A stretch of DNA of 64,000 bases, taken from contig CAYPIE010000018.1 of assembly GCA_964410665.1 (NCBI GenBank), positions 1-64,000 of the forward strand, read 5' to 3'. This document shows, in pieces, positions 25,801-34,304 of this stretch. How positions within the stretch are numbered: the first letter of the stretch is position 1; every line of letters starts with the position of its first letter. Under the pieces are notes generated by a model. The model saw nothing but the letters and a program-made list of their open reading frames with translations, ran no database searches and had not been told where the DNA came from. A program made the position numbers and the translations under genes. Source of the DNA: CAYPIE01 sp964410665. Lineage in GTDB: Bacteria; Planctomycetota; Planctomycetia; Gemmatales; Gemmataceae.

Positions 25801-27766
25801 CTTGGGGATCAAGTTCGGCGACCCAACGGGCGTAGTACGGAAGTTGGGCAAAGACCCGATCACGCACTGCATAGCCATCTTTGATGATCTCAATCACTCG
25901 TTTTGCTTGCCGATAGCGTTCTCGCGCCTTTTCGAGATACCCGCGGGCCAGTCCCCAGCCATTGGACTCTTCCGATGCAAAGAGGTAATCCTCCCCGAGC
26001 ATGCGTTCCTGATCGGCTCCTGCCACCTCTGTGCGTGTGGTGTTAAGTAGCAGCGGTTGGACCCAGGGGAAGACTTGTTCGGGTTGAGCGGCTCCGTCCA
26101 TCCAGGCGATTTGTTCTGCCTGCAAGCGGGTTTGCCACGCGAACTGAACTTCTTCAAGGTACTGCGGCGTCTCCAAAGCGATAGGATCCGCATGGAGGGC
26201 CACCATCCAGAGCAAATGCGTCTCGATCGGATCGATGCGTCCATCAAACCAACTTAGCAGGGTCGCGAGAGTACTCAGCTCCTTGCGGGTCGGCGGTGTG
26301 TTACGGGTCTGGAATCGTTTGACCACGAATTTGGCCGTGGCCAAGCGGAGTCCGAGCAACCTGCGATCACCCTGTTGGCGAGCCTTCACAACCAGGTCTT
26401 CCCAGGTCGATCGTTTTCCCTCGATCGCGGCATTCCAAAGCACAGTCAATTTCTCTGGTGTGGGCTCCCAGTCAGCGGCATGACTCAATCCCAAAGCAGC
26501 GGCGACCGGCAGCGCGTTGGCAAGACTGTCTGGCCTCCCGCGGAATAGACTGGGCGATAATTGGTCCTGTAAACGACCTAGCTGCTTGGCTAGATTCGTT
26601 GCTGAGGTGCCCAAGCGGATCCGCTGTTCATAACGCATCAGAGTGTCCAGATATGCCCGCCATAACATGGGAGCGGTAGTTTCTGGGGGAGGGGATTGCT
26701 CAGCAAGCTTCTCCCGCTCTGCCCAAGCGGTTGCCAGAGCCTTCGGTAGGGTAAAGCTACGTCCAGGTGCAGAGCCGGGGTCGGGGATACTGGCCCGCTC
26801 GACCTCGGCATACCGAACCAGCTCGATCTGAGCAGCGCGTTTCAGTCCCTCTGCTTTGGGGAGGAGAATGGGCGTCTGGGTAGCAGCGCGGTTGGCTCGG
26901 GTCCAGATGGGAACCGATGTATGTAAATAATCGAACAAGTTGTCGGCACGGACACTTTCGACGACCTTCCCGGTCAGTGCATGCTTGAAGTAAACAGCAA
27001 AGATTGGCTGTTGCCATTCTTCGGATATCCACGATTGCTGACCCGTTTCGGTGGAGCAAATGATCACCAGCCCATCAATCTCGTTGATCTTGGAGTCAAG
27101 TCGCTTCAGACCTTCCGGGAAGCGGTTCATGAATCGACCCTGCGACCAGCCGATCGGGTGATGCCCCACGTCAAAAACGAGTAGCTTTGGCCGATCCGCC
27201 GGCAGTTTGGCCAATCGAGTGAGGATGGTTTCGACATGCAACTTGTGAGCGTCACTTAGAGTTTTTGTCTCCGCAGGGGGCAACCAAAGGTAAGGCCCTT
27301 GGTCGTCCACACCTGCCGGCGCGGTGAAGTAGAGCACCAACGGACCATCATGTCCTCGATCCAGTTCCGCTTGCCAGGCCTGGGTCAAGGGCTGGTCATC
27401 AGATAGATCGCTCAACCGTGCGTCTTGGGGGTGACCTTTGGCCCACTCAGACAACGACTGGATACTTTGCAGTCCGGAAGGGTGGTCTGGTAGTGCGAAA
27501 ACAGTCTCGAGGTCCGGAGCGACCAACACAAGTGTGGTTGGTTGGGGAGGCTGGAGCATAATCTTGAGACCGATAATGACCCCAAGCAGAATCGTTCCGA
27601 CGAAACAGGCCAGTATCAGCTGTCGTCGACGTTTTCGGGCCGGATCTGGAAGTGTCTGCCGAGGGGTCACCGGATTGGTCGGAGGCTGCCAATTCCGGTG
27701 TCGTGGTGGCTTTGCCCCCTGCGGGGATTGCTGTGGGTTCTTCCACTGATCGGCGGGATTCGCCAT
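22847..27766 (-). CDS. Giant membrane protein: caspase-like pseudo-domain plus VWA
   Basis: This 1639-residue protein has a proline-rich cytosolic tail and a membrane helix near residues 45-68. A degenerate caspase-like region follows (about 75-290): LVLYFTAPAGVDDQGPYLWLP, then LLVFDVGHHP, then IICSTETGQQSW, with His and Cys positions lost. A long helical middle has no match I can name. At about residues 1080-1270 lies a von Willebrand A domain with a complete MIDAS: DVTNS, the Thr in SWTPLG and the Asp in LLTDGRDSS. The C-terminal part is beta-rich. ATG 27766 has AGGAG 8 nt upstream. It is the first gene of the minus-strand operon and is divergent from vgrG by 211 nt. Confidence 0.65.
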   Translation of the reverse strand: MANPADQWKNPQQSPQGAKPPRHRNWQPPTNPVTPRQTLPDPARKRRRQLILACFVGTILLGVIIGLKIMLQPPQPTTLVLVAPDLETVFALPDHPSGLQSIQSLSEWAKGHPQDARLSDLSDDQPLTQAWQAELDRGHDGPLVLYFTAPAGVDDQGPYLWLPPAETKTLSDAHKLHVETILTRLAKLPADRPKLLVFDVGHHPIGWSQGRFMNRFPEGLKRLDSKINEIDGLVIICSTETGQQSWISEEWQQPIFAVYFKHALTGKVVESVRADNLFDYLHTSVPIWTRANRAATQTPILLPKAEGLKRAAQIELVRYAEVERASIPDPGSAPGRSFTLPKALATAWAEREKLAEQSPPPETTAPMLWRAYLDTLMRYEQRIRLGTSATNLAKQLGRLQDQLSPSLFRGRPDSLANALPVAAALGLSHAADWEPTPEKLTVLWNAAIEGKRSTWEDLVVKARQQGDRRLLGLRLATAKFVVKRFQTRNTPPTRKELSTLATLLSWFDGRIDPIETHLLWMVALHADPIALETPQYLEEVQFAWQTRLQAEQIAWMDGAAQPEQVFPWVQPLLLNTTRTEVAGADQERMLGEDYLFASEESNGWGLARGYLEKARERYRQAKRVIEIIKDGYAVRDRVFAQLPYYARWVAELDPQGQAELIADVEELARLAHALDQALTQPHREADKVLTEVEAIRKLVEPLDHAFATLVQHYRQATDPLSRQAIQENLAALRNALQVPFVSGTRRKQLLHDFRAVSQALLDDFSPDQVEQESLVQGSDRSRGRVKIHARLALALLGPYQKTDPLSVDGREGTLRKTEVSLRNGWSALPETIARSMSGLADSTPAEAIATLSRAEAMSRLLESATPLADEVPNPTEELRLHRMQAFLRWHALRTNIDYWAHANPQASEPAYWKQASQAYADAAASLATDGTPWEKLLLRETVFRMDYPQRLPLIDTNPWEVRYTIQPQIAAARAVPILRRGELPRFLKPRAPIQPARLPLTELGNSDPASEVTRQLEFAFTETKKPGSEFQLAADLFYRGHRYPMTTDVILSKEPDLRYVHKPAEGKAAIAVVADSGLVNGGVAMLIDVTNSMNRKQGEKTKLQLVKAAVERFVDELPEGTQLSILTFYGPTRIGQPQIDTIVPSRRWYRRDRQAVLDQVNKITTKASWTPLGRTVNKMLRQRLGFPPQFDGVRTIILLTDGRDSSEDGERGDQVFSTPGQLMVDAWTRDAREHPEHVVNFHLVLFALDNRQKSKAYQQLKPFSDRFDRPDDPHIHEANELDQVVRSFRNAIRPRVWLYDRTTAEPVKGLETGFPATLREEKGLRLSPLLPPDVYELWDGKYRVRLPLQVQAGDRLVIDWKRSETPFRVLSWADVFRKEPPRVANGDYHLTVPRNALSSLGMLRCQLTLEHELATKVGLLRRDRPLLAWFDLQPLQRALPSRPSRMTIRNVPEPTIAPTYELEVYPWVPARDSKDLLGSPAKVQLQAYWIDRFPPNPEAIVLTLPIVDDELTDYPDQIRVRDMDVSFRRIWVDQGVLTIEMACSGDDLILAQSPDFRRNDQELGVAQTHEYYFKQRLYRVRFGPLNRKLMGREVRLEFHRLDQVKQQARERSLNLRLSSPTPSSQTPSLLEQVPLKTVR

Positions 27767-27977
27767 AAAGCAGTCTCCTGCAAGCAGCTCGACCTCGGGG
27801 GGAGAATGCCTTGAACCGAACGACGCACTACGGAGCATGGGCTATCCTACCATGTTCATCGGATTCTAGCAGCCGAACGGACAAGGAGCGGAGCTGTCCG
27901 GCTTGGAGTGAATTCGTACATAACCTGTTGAGTGGGTAGCCGAATGTGCTCAAGCCCCATCGATCACGAGATCTGTT
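27767..27977. promoter_or_regulatory. Divergent promoter region between VWA operon and vgrG cassette
   Basis: These 211 nt separate two oppositely oriented operons, so promoters for both must lie here. I do not see consensus -35/-10 boxes that I would place with confidence. The shared region suggests possible joint control. Confidence 0.4.
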
Positions 27978-30308
27978 ATGGCCGACTATACACAACAGAA
28001 TCGCCCACTAAGGATTACGACCGCACTTGGTCCCGACGCGGTATTGCTTACCGCCATGAATGGACATGAAGCCATTTCGGATCTGTTTCGTTTTGAATTG
28101 GAATTACTGGCACCAGCAGCCAAGCAAGTCGACTTTGCGGGGATCCTTGGCAAGCCGGCGACGGTGGAGATGGACTTGCTCGGTGGCACACGCTGTTTCC
28201 AAGGAATCATTGCACGATTCGGTCAGGGCGAACGCGGACCGGAGTTTACTCGGTATTTTGCTGAGTTGGTGCCCAACTTATGGTTATGGACCAAGCGGAG
28301 CCAAAGCCGCATCTTCTCACATGTGCCGTTGCCGGAAATCTTAAAGAAAGTACTCGACGGACTGGCAGTAACCTGGGACATCCAGGGGGAGTTTAAAGAT
28401 CGCGAATACTGTGTCCAATATCGCGAAACCGATTTCAACTTTGCGTCGCGGCGGATGGAAGAAGAGGGAATCTTTTACTATCACACCCATCCCTCAGATA
28501 ATGAAGAGCTCGTTGTCAGCAACAACCCTACCGATGCTCCTGCCGTGCCGATTACAGCCGAAATCATTTTTGAGGATGTGCTTGGTGGAGTTCGGGATGA
28601 AGGACGCATTTATGAATGGCGGAAAAGTCAACAGCTTCGATCGGGCAAGTACACGCTCTGGGACCACCATTTTCAGAACCCACATAAGCATCTAGATGCG
28701 GAAAGGTTGATCCTCGACTCGATTGCCGCCGGTACTGTGACGCACACGTTGAACTTGCCCGGCAGCGACAAGCTTGAGGTGTATGACTACCCGGGTAATT
28801 ACGCCATGCGCTTTGATGAGGTCGATCGGGGTGGTGGTGCCAATTCGGACGGTCTGTCAGGGATCGATGTTGACAACCGTCGTGCCGTAACCTCCCGGAT
28901 GGAAGCCGAGACCGCGGGTGGGTTGGTGATCACTGGTGCGGGCACCTGTGGTCAGCTTACACCTGGACATCACTTCTACCTGCAGCGCCACCCCGATGCC
29001 GACGGCAAGTACTTCATTACCAGTGTGACACACTCGGCCCGCTTACCCGCCAACTACCGACCGAGCGAGGGCAGTGGCTTTGAGTACTCCAACCGCTTCC
29101 AGTGTATTCCGGCCGGCTTATCGTTTCGGCCGGAACGAACCACCCGTCGTCCGACAGTACATGGCTGCCAGACCGCCGTTGTAGTAGGCCCACCGGGGGA
29201 GGAGATCTTTCCAGACAAGTTCGGTCGGGTGAAGGTCCACTTCCACTGGGATCGTGAAGACGCGTCGAACGAGGACCGATCCTGCTGGCTACGCGTCGCC
29301 ACCCCCTGGGCCGGTACCAACTGGGGCATGGTGCACATCCCGCGCATTGGCCAAGAGGTAGTGGTCGATTTTCTGGAGGGAGACCCCGATCGGCCGCTGA
29401 TCATGGGCAGCGTCTACAACGCTGACATGATGCCCCCTTGGGAACTCCCGGCTAACAAGACCCAGTCGGGCATCCTGAGTCGATCGAGCCCTGGCGGCAG
29501 TCCCGCTAACGCTAACGCCATCCGCTTTGAGGATAAGAAGGGCTCGGAACAACTCTGGATCCACGCTGAGAAAAATCAGGATATCGAAGTCGAGAATGAT
29601 GAGACCCACTGGGTCGGCCACGACCGCCAGAAGACCATCGATCGCGACGAGACTACCCTGGTCAAACGCGACCGCACCGAGACAGTGAACCGCGACGAAA
29701 CCATCACCATCGACGGTAACCGCACCGAACACGTCAAGAAAGACGAAAAGATCACCATCGATGGCAACCGCACCGAGAAGGTGGGTAAAGATGAATCGAT
29801 CACGATCGACGGCAACCGCTCCGAGAATGTTGCGAAGGACGAATCGATCACCATCAGTGGTAACCGGACCGAAAAGGTGAGCAAGGACGAGTCCATCACC
29901 ATTAGTGGAAAACGTACTGAAAACGTCAGTAAGGACGAGTCGATCACCATCGGGGGAAGCCGCAAGGAGTCCGTGAGCAAGGATGAGTCGATAACGATCA
30001 GCGGCGGTCGAACCGAATCCGTAGGCAAAGATGAATCGGTGTCGATCACAGGCGGTCGAACTCTGTCGGTAGGAAAAGACGACGGTCAAAGTATCAAAGG
30101 TGGACAGACGATTACAATTGGCAAGGCCCTGTCGGTGACCGCGACCGATTCGATCACATTAACGGTGGGGAAGGCGTCGATCACCATGAAAAAGGATGGA
30201 ACGATTACCATCAATGGCAAAGACATCACGGTGACGGGTTCCGGAGAGATCACAGCGAAAGCGTCGAAGAATATGACGCTCAAGGGCAAGAAGATCTTGG
30301 AAAACTGA
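27978..30308 (+). CDS. vgrG: VgrG-type spike protein with tandem-repeat beta-helix
   Basis: VgrG forms the trimeric puncturing tip of type VI secretion systems and carries effectors. The 776-residue protein has the gp27/gp5-like parts: FRFELELLAP, an LPEILKKVLDGL segment, CVQYRETDFNFASRRMEEEGIFYYH, an OB-fold region with FPDKFGRVKVHFHWDRE and SCWLRVATPWAGTNWG, and GSVYNADMMPPWELP. From residue 572 there are eight tandem 16-residue repeats of the type KDESITISGNRTEKVS, extending the C-terminal beta-helix. It heads a plus-strand cassette of effector-associated genes; the ribosome-binding site is weak. No C-terminal toxin domain follows the helix. Confidence 0.93.
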   Translation: MADYTQQNRPLRITTALGPDAVLLTAMNGHEAISDLFRFELELLAPAAKQVDFAGILGKPATVEMDLLGGTRCFQGIIARFGQGERGPEFTRYFAELVPNLWLWTKRSQSRIFSHVPLPEILKKVLDGLAVTWDIQGEFKDREYCVQYRETDFNFASRRMEEEGIFYYHTHPSDNEELVVSNNPTDAPAVPITAEIIFEDVLGGVRDEGRIYEWRKSQQLRSGKYTLWDHHFQNPHKHLDAERLILDSIAAGTVTHTLNLPGSDKLEVYDYPGNYAMRFDEVDRGGGANSDGLSGIDVDNRRAVTSRMEAETAGGLVITGAGTCGQLTPGHHFYLQRHPDADGKYFITSVTHSARLPANYRPSEGSGFEYSNRFQCIPAGLSFRPERTTRRPTVHGCQTAVVVGPPGEEIFPDKFGRVKVHFHWDREDASNEDRSCWLRVATPWAGTNWGMVHIPRIGQEVVVDFLEGDPDRPLIMGSVYNADMMPPWELPANKTQSGILSRSSPGGSPANANAIRFEDKKGSEQLWIHAEKNQDIEVENDETHWVGHDRQKTIDRDETTLVKRDRTETVNRDETITIDGNRTEHVKKDEKITIDGNRTEKVGKDESITIDGNRSENVAKDESITISGNRTEKVSKDESITISGKRTENVSKDESITIGGSRKESVSKDESITISGGRTESVGKDESVSITGGRTLSVGKDDGQSIKGGQTITIGKALSVTATDSITLTVGKASITMKKDGTITINGKDITVTGSGEITAKASKNMTLKGKKILEN
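29691..30074 (+). repeat. Eight tandem 48-bp repeats inside vgrG
   Basis: Eight in-frame units encode 16 residues each, pattern (K/R)DE-x-I-T-I-x-G-x-R-x-E-x-V-x (residues 572-699), the later units being more diverged. They build the needle part of the trimeric beta-helix; the copy number sets needle length and could change by slippage or recombination. Confidence 0.85.
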
Positions 30309-30316
30309 GGGGTGTC

Positions 30317-30802
30317 ATGAGCGAGCAAGCTGAGGACCGCAACTATCCCTTGACCGAAGTACTCCTTCAGGAAACTGTTGGGTTACCTGAACGTCCCGAT
30401 GGGTTGGTCATCGGGAGGTTGGTTGCATTTACTCCCGAAGGGATGCCTCAAGTGGAACATGCATACGTTCCCTTCCGGGGTGTGTTCACAGCCCGCACCA
30501 CCGTGCGGTTAGAGCGTAACGACGTTGGATCGTCGGTTGTGCTTGCCTTCGAGGGTGGGGATTGGGGGCTGCCGATCATCCTTGGAAAATTACTCCAGTT
30601 ATCTGAGAGAATGCTTCCCACGGATGCACAAATGGATGGAAAGCAACTGATCTTTGAGGCGAGCCAAGAGATTGTTCTCAAGTGTGGCAAGTCCAGCTTG
30701 ACCCTCACACGAGAAGGAAAGGTGTTGATTCGGGGTGCCTATGTACTAAGCCGTTCTTCGGGTGTAAACCGGATTAAAGGTGGGAGTGTGCAGATCAACT
30801 AG
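30317..30802 (+). CDS. DUF6484 domain protein
   Basis: This 161-residue protein matches the DUF6484 layout: an N-terminal beta domain beginning DGLVIGRLVAFTPEGMPQV, then VVLAFEGGDWGLPIILGKL, ending with beta strands such as EIVLKCGKSSLTLTREGKVLIRG that resemble the VgrG needle. Genes of this family sit next to VgrG and are thought to assist spike assembly or cargo loading, though no role is proven. ATG 30317 has GAGGGG 4-5 nt upstream and lies 8 nt after the vgrG stop. Confidence 0.75.
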   Translation: MSEQAEDRNYPLTEVLLQETVGLPERPDGLVIGRLVAFTPEGMPQVEHAYVPFRGVFTARTTVRLERNDVGSSVVLAFEGGDWGLPIILGKLLQLSERMLPTDAQMDGKQLIFEASQEIVLKCGKSSLTLTREGKVLIRGAYVLSRSSGVNRIKGGSVQIN

Positions 30803-31052
30803 GGTCACCATATAACGAATCGACGTTACTCATGTGACAACCTCTTCTGGATAGGCAACAAACTTATTCTGTTGCGGTTGCCCTTTCGCGAAGTTGGAGC
30901 CATGAGAAGTCAAGGATCGGCCACGCAATTCGGTGCCCTCCGCTGTCGGGATATTCGCGCCATACAGGCGGGCCCATCATCGACGACCAAATGCGCCTCA
31001 CTTTCACGTCAATTCGGAGAAGCCAATTCTGTTCAGATCCTCTGGGGCAGAT
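30803..31052. other. Intergenic region before the DUF2169 gene
   Basis: This gap of 250 nt lies within the cassette. No gene is evident. It may hold a second promoter, since the spacing elsewhere in the cassette is a few nt or overlaps. I cannot place boxes confidently. Confidence 0.35.
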
Positions 31053-32174
31053 ATGAATCTCATCAACGCAACTCAGATGCATGCTAGTTTCACTCAAGGA
31101 CTCGACCGAGATGCCCGTGAGTGGCTGGTGATTGTCGTAAGAGGGACATTCTGGATTCCAAAGCACGATGACGAAGAACCGACCCTTGCCAAGGAACAGA
31201 TCCCAGCAGTGACGGCCGACGTTTTTACTGGACAACCCGGCTTTTCGGCTCCTCGGTACGAGAGCGACTATGCCCTCATCAAGCCACGCTGCGACGTCCT
31301 CCTCCATGGCTCGGCATATGCCCCAGGTGGCCGACCGATACCGCGTGTGCAGGTTTCCATGCGGATCGGTCCGCTGGTGAAAACTTTTGATGTGGTGGGC
31401 CAAAGGACCTGGGAGGCTGGCTTGTTGGCGGTTTCCCCTGGGCCCGTGGAGCCGTTCTTCGTCATGCCGTTTTCCTATGACAACGCGTTCGGAGGGACCG
31501 ACACCTCGGATCCCGACTCAACCAAGCATGTTGTCTACCATCCCAACCCAGTCGGCCGTGGTTTTGGCCGTAGAAGTTCGCGGGCAATGGTCGGCAAACC
31601 ACTCCCCAACACCGAAGAAACTGGCCGACCTGTTACGGATCCCCAACAGAAATACCGACCGATGGCCTATGGGCCGATTGGTCGCGCGTGGCCCGACCGT
31701 ATCCGGTACGCGGGTACTTACGATCAACACTGGATGGACAATGTATCTCCTTTCCTGCCAAATGACTTCCAGGATCAGTATTTTCAAACGGCTCCAGTTG
31801 ACCAGCAGATCGACTATCCCATAGGAGGAGAGAAAGTCTTCCTGGAGAACCTCACCCCGGAGGGTCGTTGTGGCTTCAAGCTTCCTCGAGTCAAAGTTCC
31901 AGTCATTTTTATTTTGAGACGTGGATATCGCCAACAAGTGGATGCGGTGATCGATACGGTCGTGATCGAACCAGACTTGAGGCGATTCTTCGTCACTTGG
32001 CGTGCCCGCTTTCCGGTCCAACGGAATATCTTTGAAGTCGAGCAGATCATTGCGGGAACGATGTCCCGGGGTTGGTATCGGGCGCGGGCTCTGGGCAAAA
32101 GGCACTTCGGCTCTCTGCGTTCCGCACGGCCGTCGCCACATCCGTCCAACGTTGAAGTGGAAAAGGCACCATGA
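31053..32174 (+). CDS. DUF2169 domain protein, type VI effector accessory
   Basis: This 373-residue DUF2169 protein shows VIVVRGTFWIPK near the start, YALIKPRCDVLLHGSAYAPGG, VFGQRTWE-like VVGQRTWEAGLL, MPFSYDNAFGGTD and YHPNPVGRGF, all typical. DUF2169 proteins are adaptors required to load effectors that carry PAAR-like domains in type VI systems. ATG 31053 is chosen since the domain starts there; the ribosome-binding site is poor. It overlaps the next gene by ATGA. Confidence 0.88.
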   Translation: MNLINATQMHASFTQGLDRDAREWLVIVVRGTFWIPKHDDEEPTLAKEQIPAVTADVFTGQPGFSAPRYESDYALIKPRCDVLLHGSAYAPGGRPIPRVQVSMRIGPLVKTFDVVGQRTWEAGLLAVSPGPVEPFFVMPFSYDNAFGGTDTSDPDSTKHVVYHPNPVGRGFGRRSSRAMVGKPLPNTEETGRPVTDPQQKYRPMAYGPIGRAWPDRIRYAGTYDQHWMDNVSPFLPNDFQDQYFQTAPVDQQIDYPIGGEKVFLENLTPEGRCGFKLPRVKVPVIFILRRGYRQQVDAVIDTVVIEPDLRRFFVTWRARFPVQRNIFEVEQIIAGTMSRGWYRARALGKRHFGSLRSARPSPHPSNVEVEKAP

Positions 32175-33208
32175 CCCATGTTGCTATACTCGGGGCTGGC
32201 ATGGTCACTGGTGTGGGCCTGAATGCTGCGGCTGCCTGCGCCGCTTTCCGAGCCGGAATAAGCGGTTTGACGGAAACCCACTTCTTTGACGATCTCGGGG
32301 AACCGCTGATCGGTTGCCGAGTCCCGCTCAACCCGCCGTTGCGGGGGAGAGACAAGCTAGTCCAACTAGTTGGTCTTGCAATTCGAGAATGTCTCGACAT
32401 TGCTGTAGAGTTCCGGCCCGAGAGCATCCCACTACTCTTGTGTATTGCCGAACGTGGACGTCCCGGCCGGTTGGACGGATTAGACGATCGGCTCTTGCCC
32501 GAACTACAGCGTTGGCTGGGGGTCCGGTTCCATCCGGACTCAGAAGTGATCCCACGTGGACGAGTGGGTGGGGCCATCGCGATCGATCTGGCGAGGAAAC
32601 GCATTGCCCAGGACAGTCTGCCAAGGTGTCTAATCGCGGGAGTGGACAGCTTTCTGGTACGACGGACCTTGAACGTTTACCAAGCTCAGAATCGATTGTT
32701 GACAAAAAGAAATTCGAATGGATTCTCGCCCGGCGAAGCGGGAGCGGCCGTGTTAGTCGGACCTTCAGGGATGACCAAGGGAGACGAACTCCGTTGTCTT
32801 GCTCTCGGCTTTGGACGTGAGAAAGCTACGGTGAACTCTTCGAATCCTCTCCGTGCGGATGGGCTGGTGGAGGCCTTCAGGGGCTTGTTTGTGGACGGTG
32901 GTGTCACCTTGGACGATGCGGAGTACCGCTTCACCGATTGCAATGGGGAACAATACGCCTTCAAGCAAGACCGTTTGGCGATCGCGCGTACCGTCCGCAA
33001 GCTTAAGGAGCGATTCGACCACCTGCATCCAGCTGACTGCTTCGGGGAAGTAGGCGCAGCAATCGGACCGTGCATTCTCGGCCTGGCCCTCGCGGCCGCT
33101 CGCAAGCGGTACGCTCCTGGTCGCGGGGTGCTGTGCCATTTCAGTGACGACGATGGGGAGCGGGCTGCTATGCTCCTCAGCTACCAAGGGGAGGTTGAGG
33201 GTCGATGA
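32171..33208 (+). CDS. Ketoacyl-synthase-like pseudoenzyme
   Basis: This 345-residue protein has a thiolase/ketoacyl-synthase fold: VAILGAGMVTGVGLNAAAACAAFRAG at the N-terminus, LIAGVDSFLVRRTL and FSPGEAGAAVLVG match KS motifs. The catalytic residues are missing. Where FabF has STACATG this protein has PRGRVGG (Cys to Arg); the HGT motif is replaced by the CNG region, and the GH motif by GE (FGEVGAAIG). It therefore cannot condense acyl chains and probably has a structural or binding role. Similar KS-like genes recur in DUF2169/PAAR cassettes. It overlaps both neighbours by 4 nt (ATGA), indicating translational coupling. Confidence 0.8.
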   Translation: MTHVAILGAGMVTGVGLNAAAACAAFRAGISGLTETHFFDDLGEPLIGCRVPLNPPLRGRDKLVQLVGLAIRECLDIAVEFRPESIPLLLCIAERGRPGRLDGLDDRLLPELQRWLGVRFHPDSEVIPRGRVGGAIAIDLARKRIAQDSLPRCLIAGVDSFLVRRTLNVYQAQNRLLTKRNSNGFSPGEAGAAVLVGPSGMTKGDELRCLALGFGREKATVNSSNPLRADGLVEAFRGLFVDGGVTLDDAEYRFTDCNGEQYAFKQDRLAIARTVRKLKERFDHLHPADCFGEVGAAIGPCILGLALAAARKRYAPGRGVLCHFSDDDGERAAMLLSYQGEVEGR

Positions 33209-34263
33209 GTAATAACGTGTTTGCCAATGGGCGAGAAATATCGTGCAAAGCCGCTGCTGGCAAGTCGATCGCGGCGTTCCCCGACGTTTGCTTCACACCT
33301 CCTCAGACTCCAGCGACCCCGCCCGGGGTGCCGATCCCATACCCGAATACTGGTTTAGCCACCGACACTACCAGTGGCAGCAAAACGGTCAAGATCACCA
33401 ACAAAGAAGTCATGCTGAAGGACTTATCCTACTTCAAGCGGAGTACCGGTGACGAAGCGGGCTGTGCACCGAAGAAGAACGTCATTACGAGCAAGATCAT
33501 GGGGAAGGTCTACTTCACCAGTTGGTCGATGGACGTCAAAATTGAGGGCGAGAACGTCGTGCGACACATGGACCTCACCACGCATAATCATGCATCGACG
33601 CCAGGCGGGACTCCTCCCTGGATGCACGTGGACGAGATGTCCATGGATGCGCAGGAGGCTTGTGAGGAAGAGATCGAGCGAGCGGGGCACGCCTGTCGCG
33701 GGAAGAAACGGGACCACTGCGGCGAACGATGCCGTAAAGCCCAAAAGTGCCTACTCGTGCCCAAGGGGGAGGACAAGAACCGTTGTTGCCAAGACGCTCC
33801 TCCGGGCGGGCCGGCAGAAACCACCGGGCACCATATGATCGAAGATCACTGGGTGAAGGGTCGATCGGCCGATTTTCCCATGGCTCAAGGGAGCAGCGGG
33901 TACAATGCCGCTCCAACGGTATGTGTCAACCAGTACCGGAGCCGAGGCACTCCACACCGGGAACTGCACGATGTGCAGGGCACATTTGAAGAGTCGTACA
34001 TGCCAGCGGTACCGGGTAAGTACCCCGCCGGCGCACGTCACGGTCAGACCCTGACTTATGGCGAGGCAAAGCGGGCAACCATCAATGCCCACCAGACGGT
34101 ATTCGATGATCCGCCTTGCAGTGAGCAGTGTCTGGAGCAACAGATGGATGACTTCTATGGGACCGATAATTCCCGACCCATGAACACACCGACCAAACGT
34201 CAAGCCTTAGGAGAGGCTCGTGAACCAACTCGGGAGGGATGGGGGAGCGTTCTGTCCGGGTGA
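33205..34263 (+). CDS. DUF4150 (PAAR-like) effector with GHH-type nuclease tail
   Basis: This 352-residue protein has an N-terminal DUF4150/PAAR-like domain (about 1-130: NNVFANGREISCKAA, FPDVCFTPPQTPATPPGVPIPYPNTG), which caps VgrG spikes. A cysteine-rich bridge follows (CEEEIERAGHACRGKKRDHCGERC). The C-terminal part carries TTGHHMIEDHW near residue 208, GYNAAPTVCVNQ and THREL-like HRELHDVQ: the GHH/HNH (endonuclease VII-like) nuclease toxin arrangement. I infer a type VI-delivered DNase. The start overlaps the previous stop (ATGA). The following gene may encode its immunity protein. Confidence 0.8.
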   Translation: MSNNVFANGREISCKAAAGKSIAAFPDVCFTPPQTPATPPGVPIPYPNTGLATDTTSGSKTVKITNKEVMLKDLSYFKRSTGDEAGCAPKKNVITSKIMGKVYFTSWSMDVKIEGENVVRHMDLTTHNHASTPGGTPPWMHVDEMSMDAQEACEEEIERAGHACRGKKRDHCGERCRKAQKCLLVPKGEDKNRCCQDAPPGGPAETTGHHMIEDHWVKGRSADFPMAQGSSGYNAAPTVCVNQYRSRGTPHRELHDVQGTFEESYMPAVPGKYPAGARHGQTLTYGEAKRATINAHQTVFDDPPCSEQCLEQQMDDFYGTDNSRPMNTPTKRQALGEAREPTREGWGSVLSG

Positions 34264-34304
34264 TCGTTGATCCAACGCCAGCTGAACATCCGAGGTGTCC
34301 ACAC

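Noticed and set aside
29691..30074. Direct-repeat array that could be taken for a CRISPR
   Set aside because: The repeats are contiguous, in frame and encode a beta-helix; there are no unique spacers and no cas gene.
29289..30089. Open frame of about 266 codons opposite the VgrG repeats
   Set aside because: Produced by the repeat and the GC bias; the plus strand encodes a well-supported VgrG.
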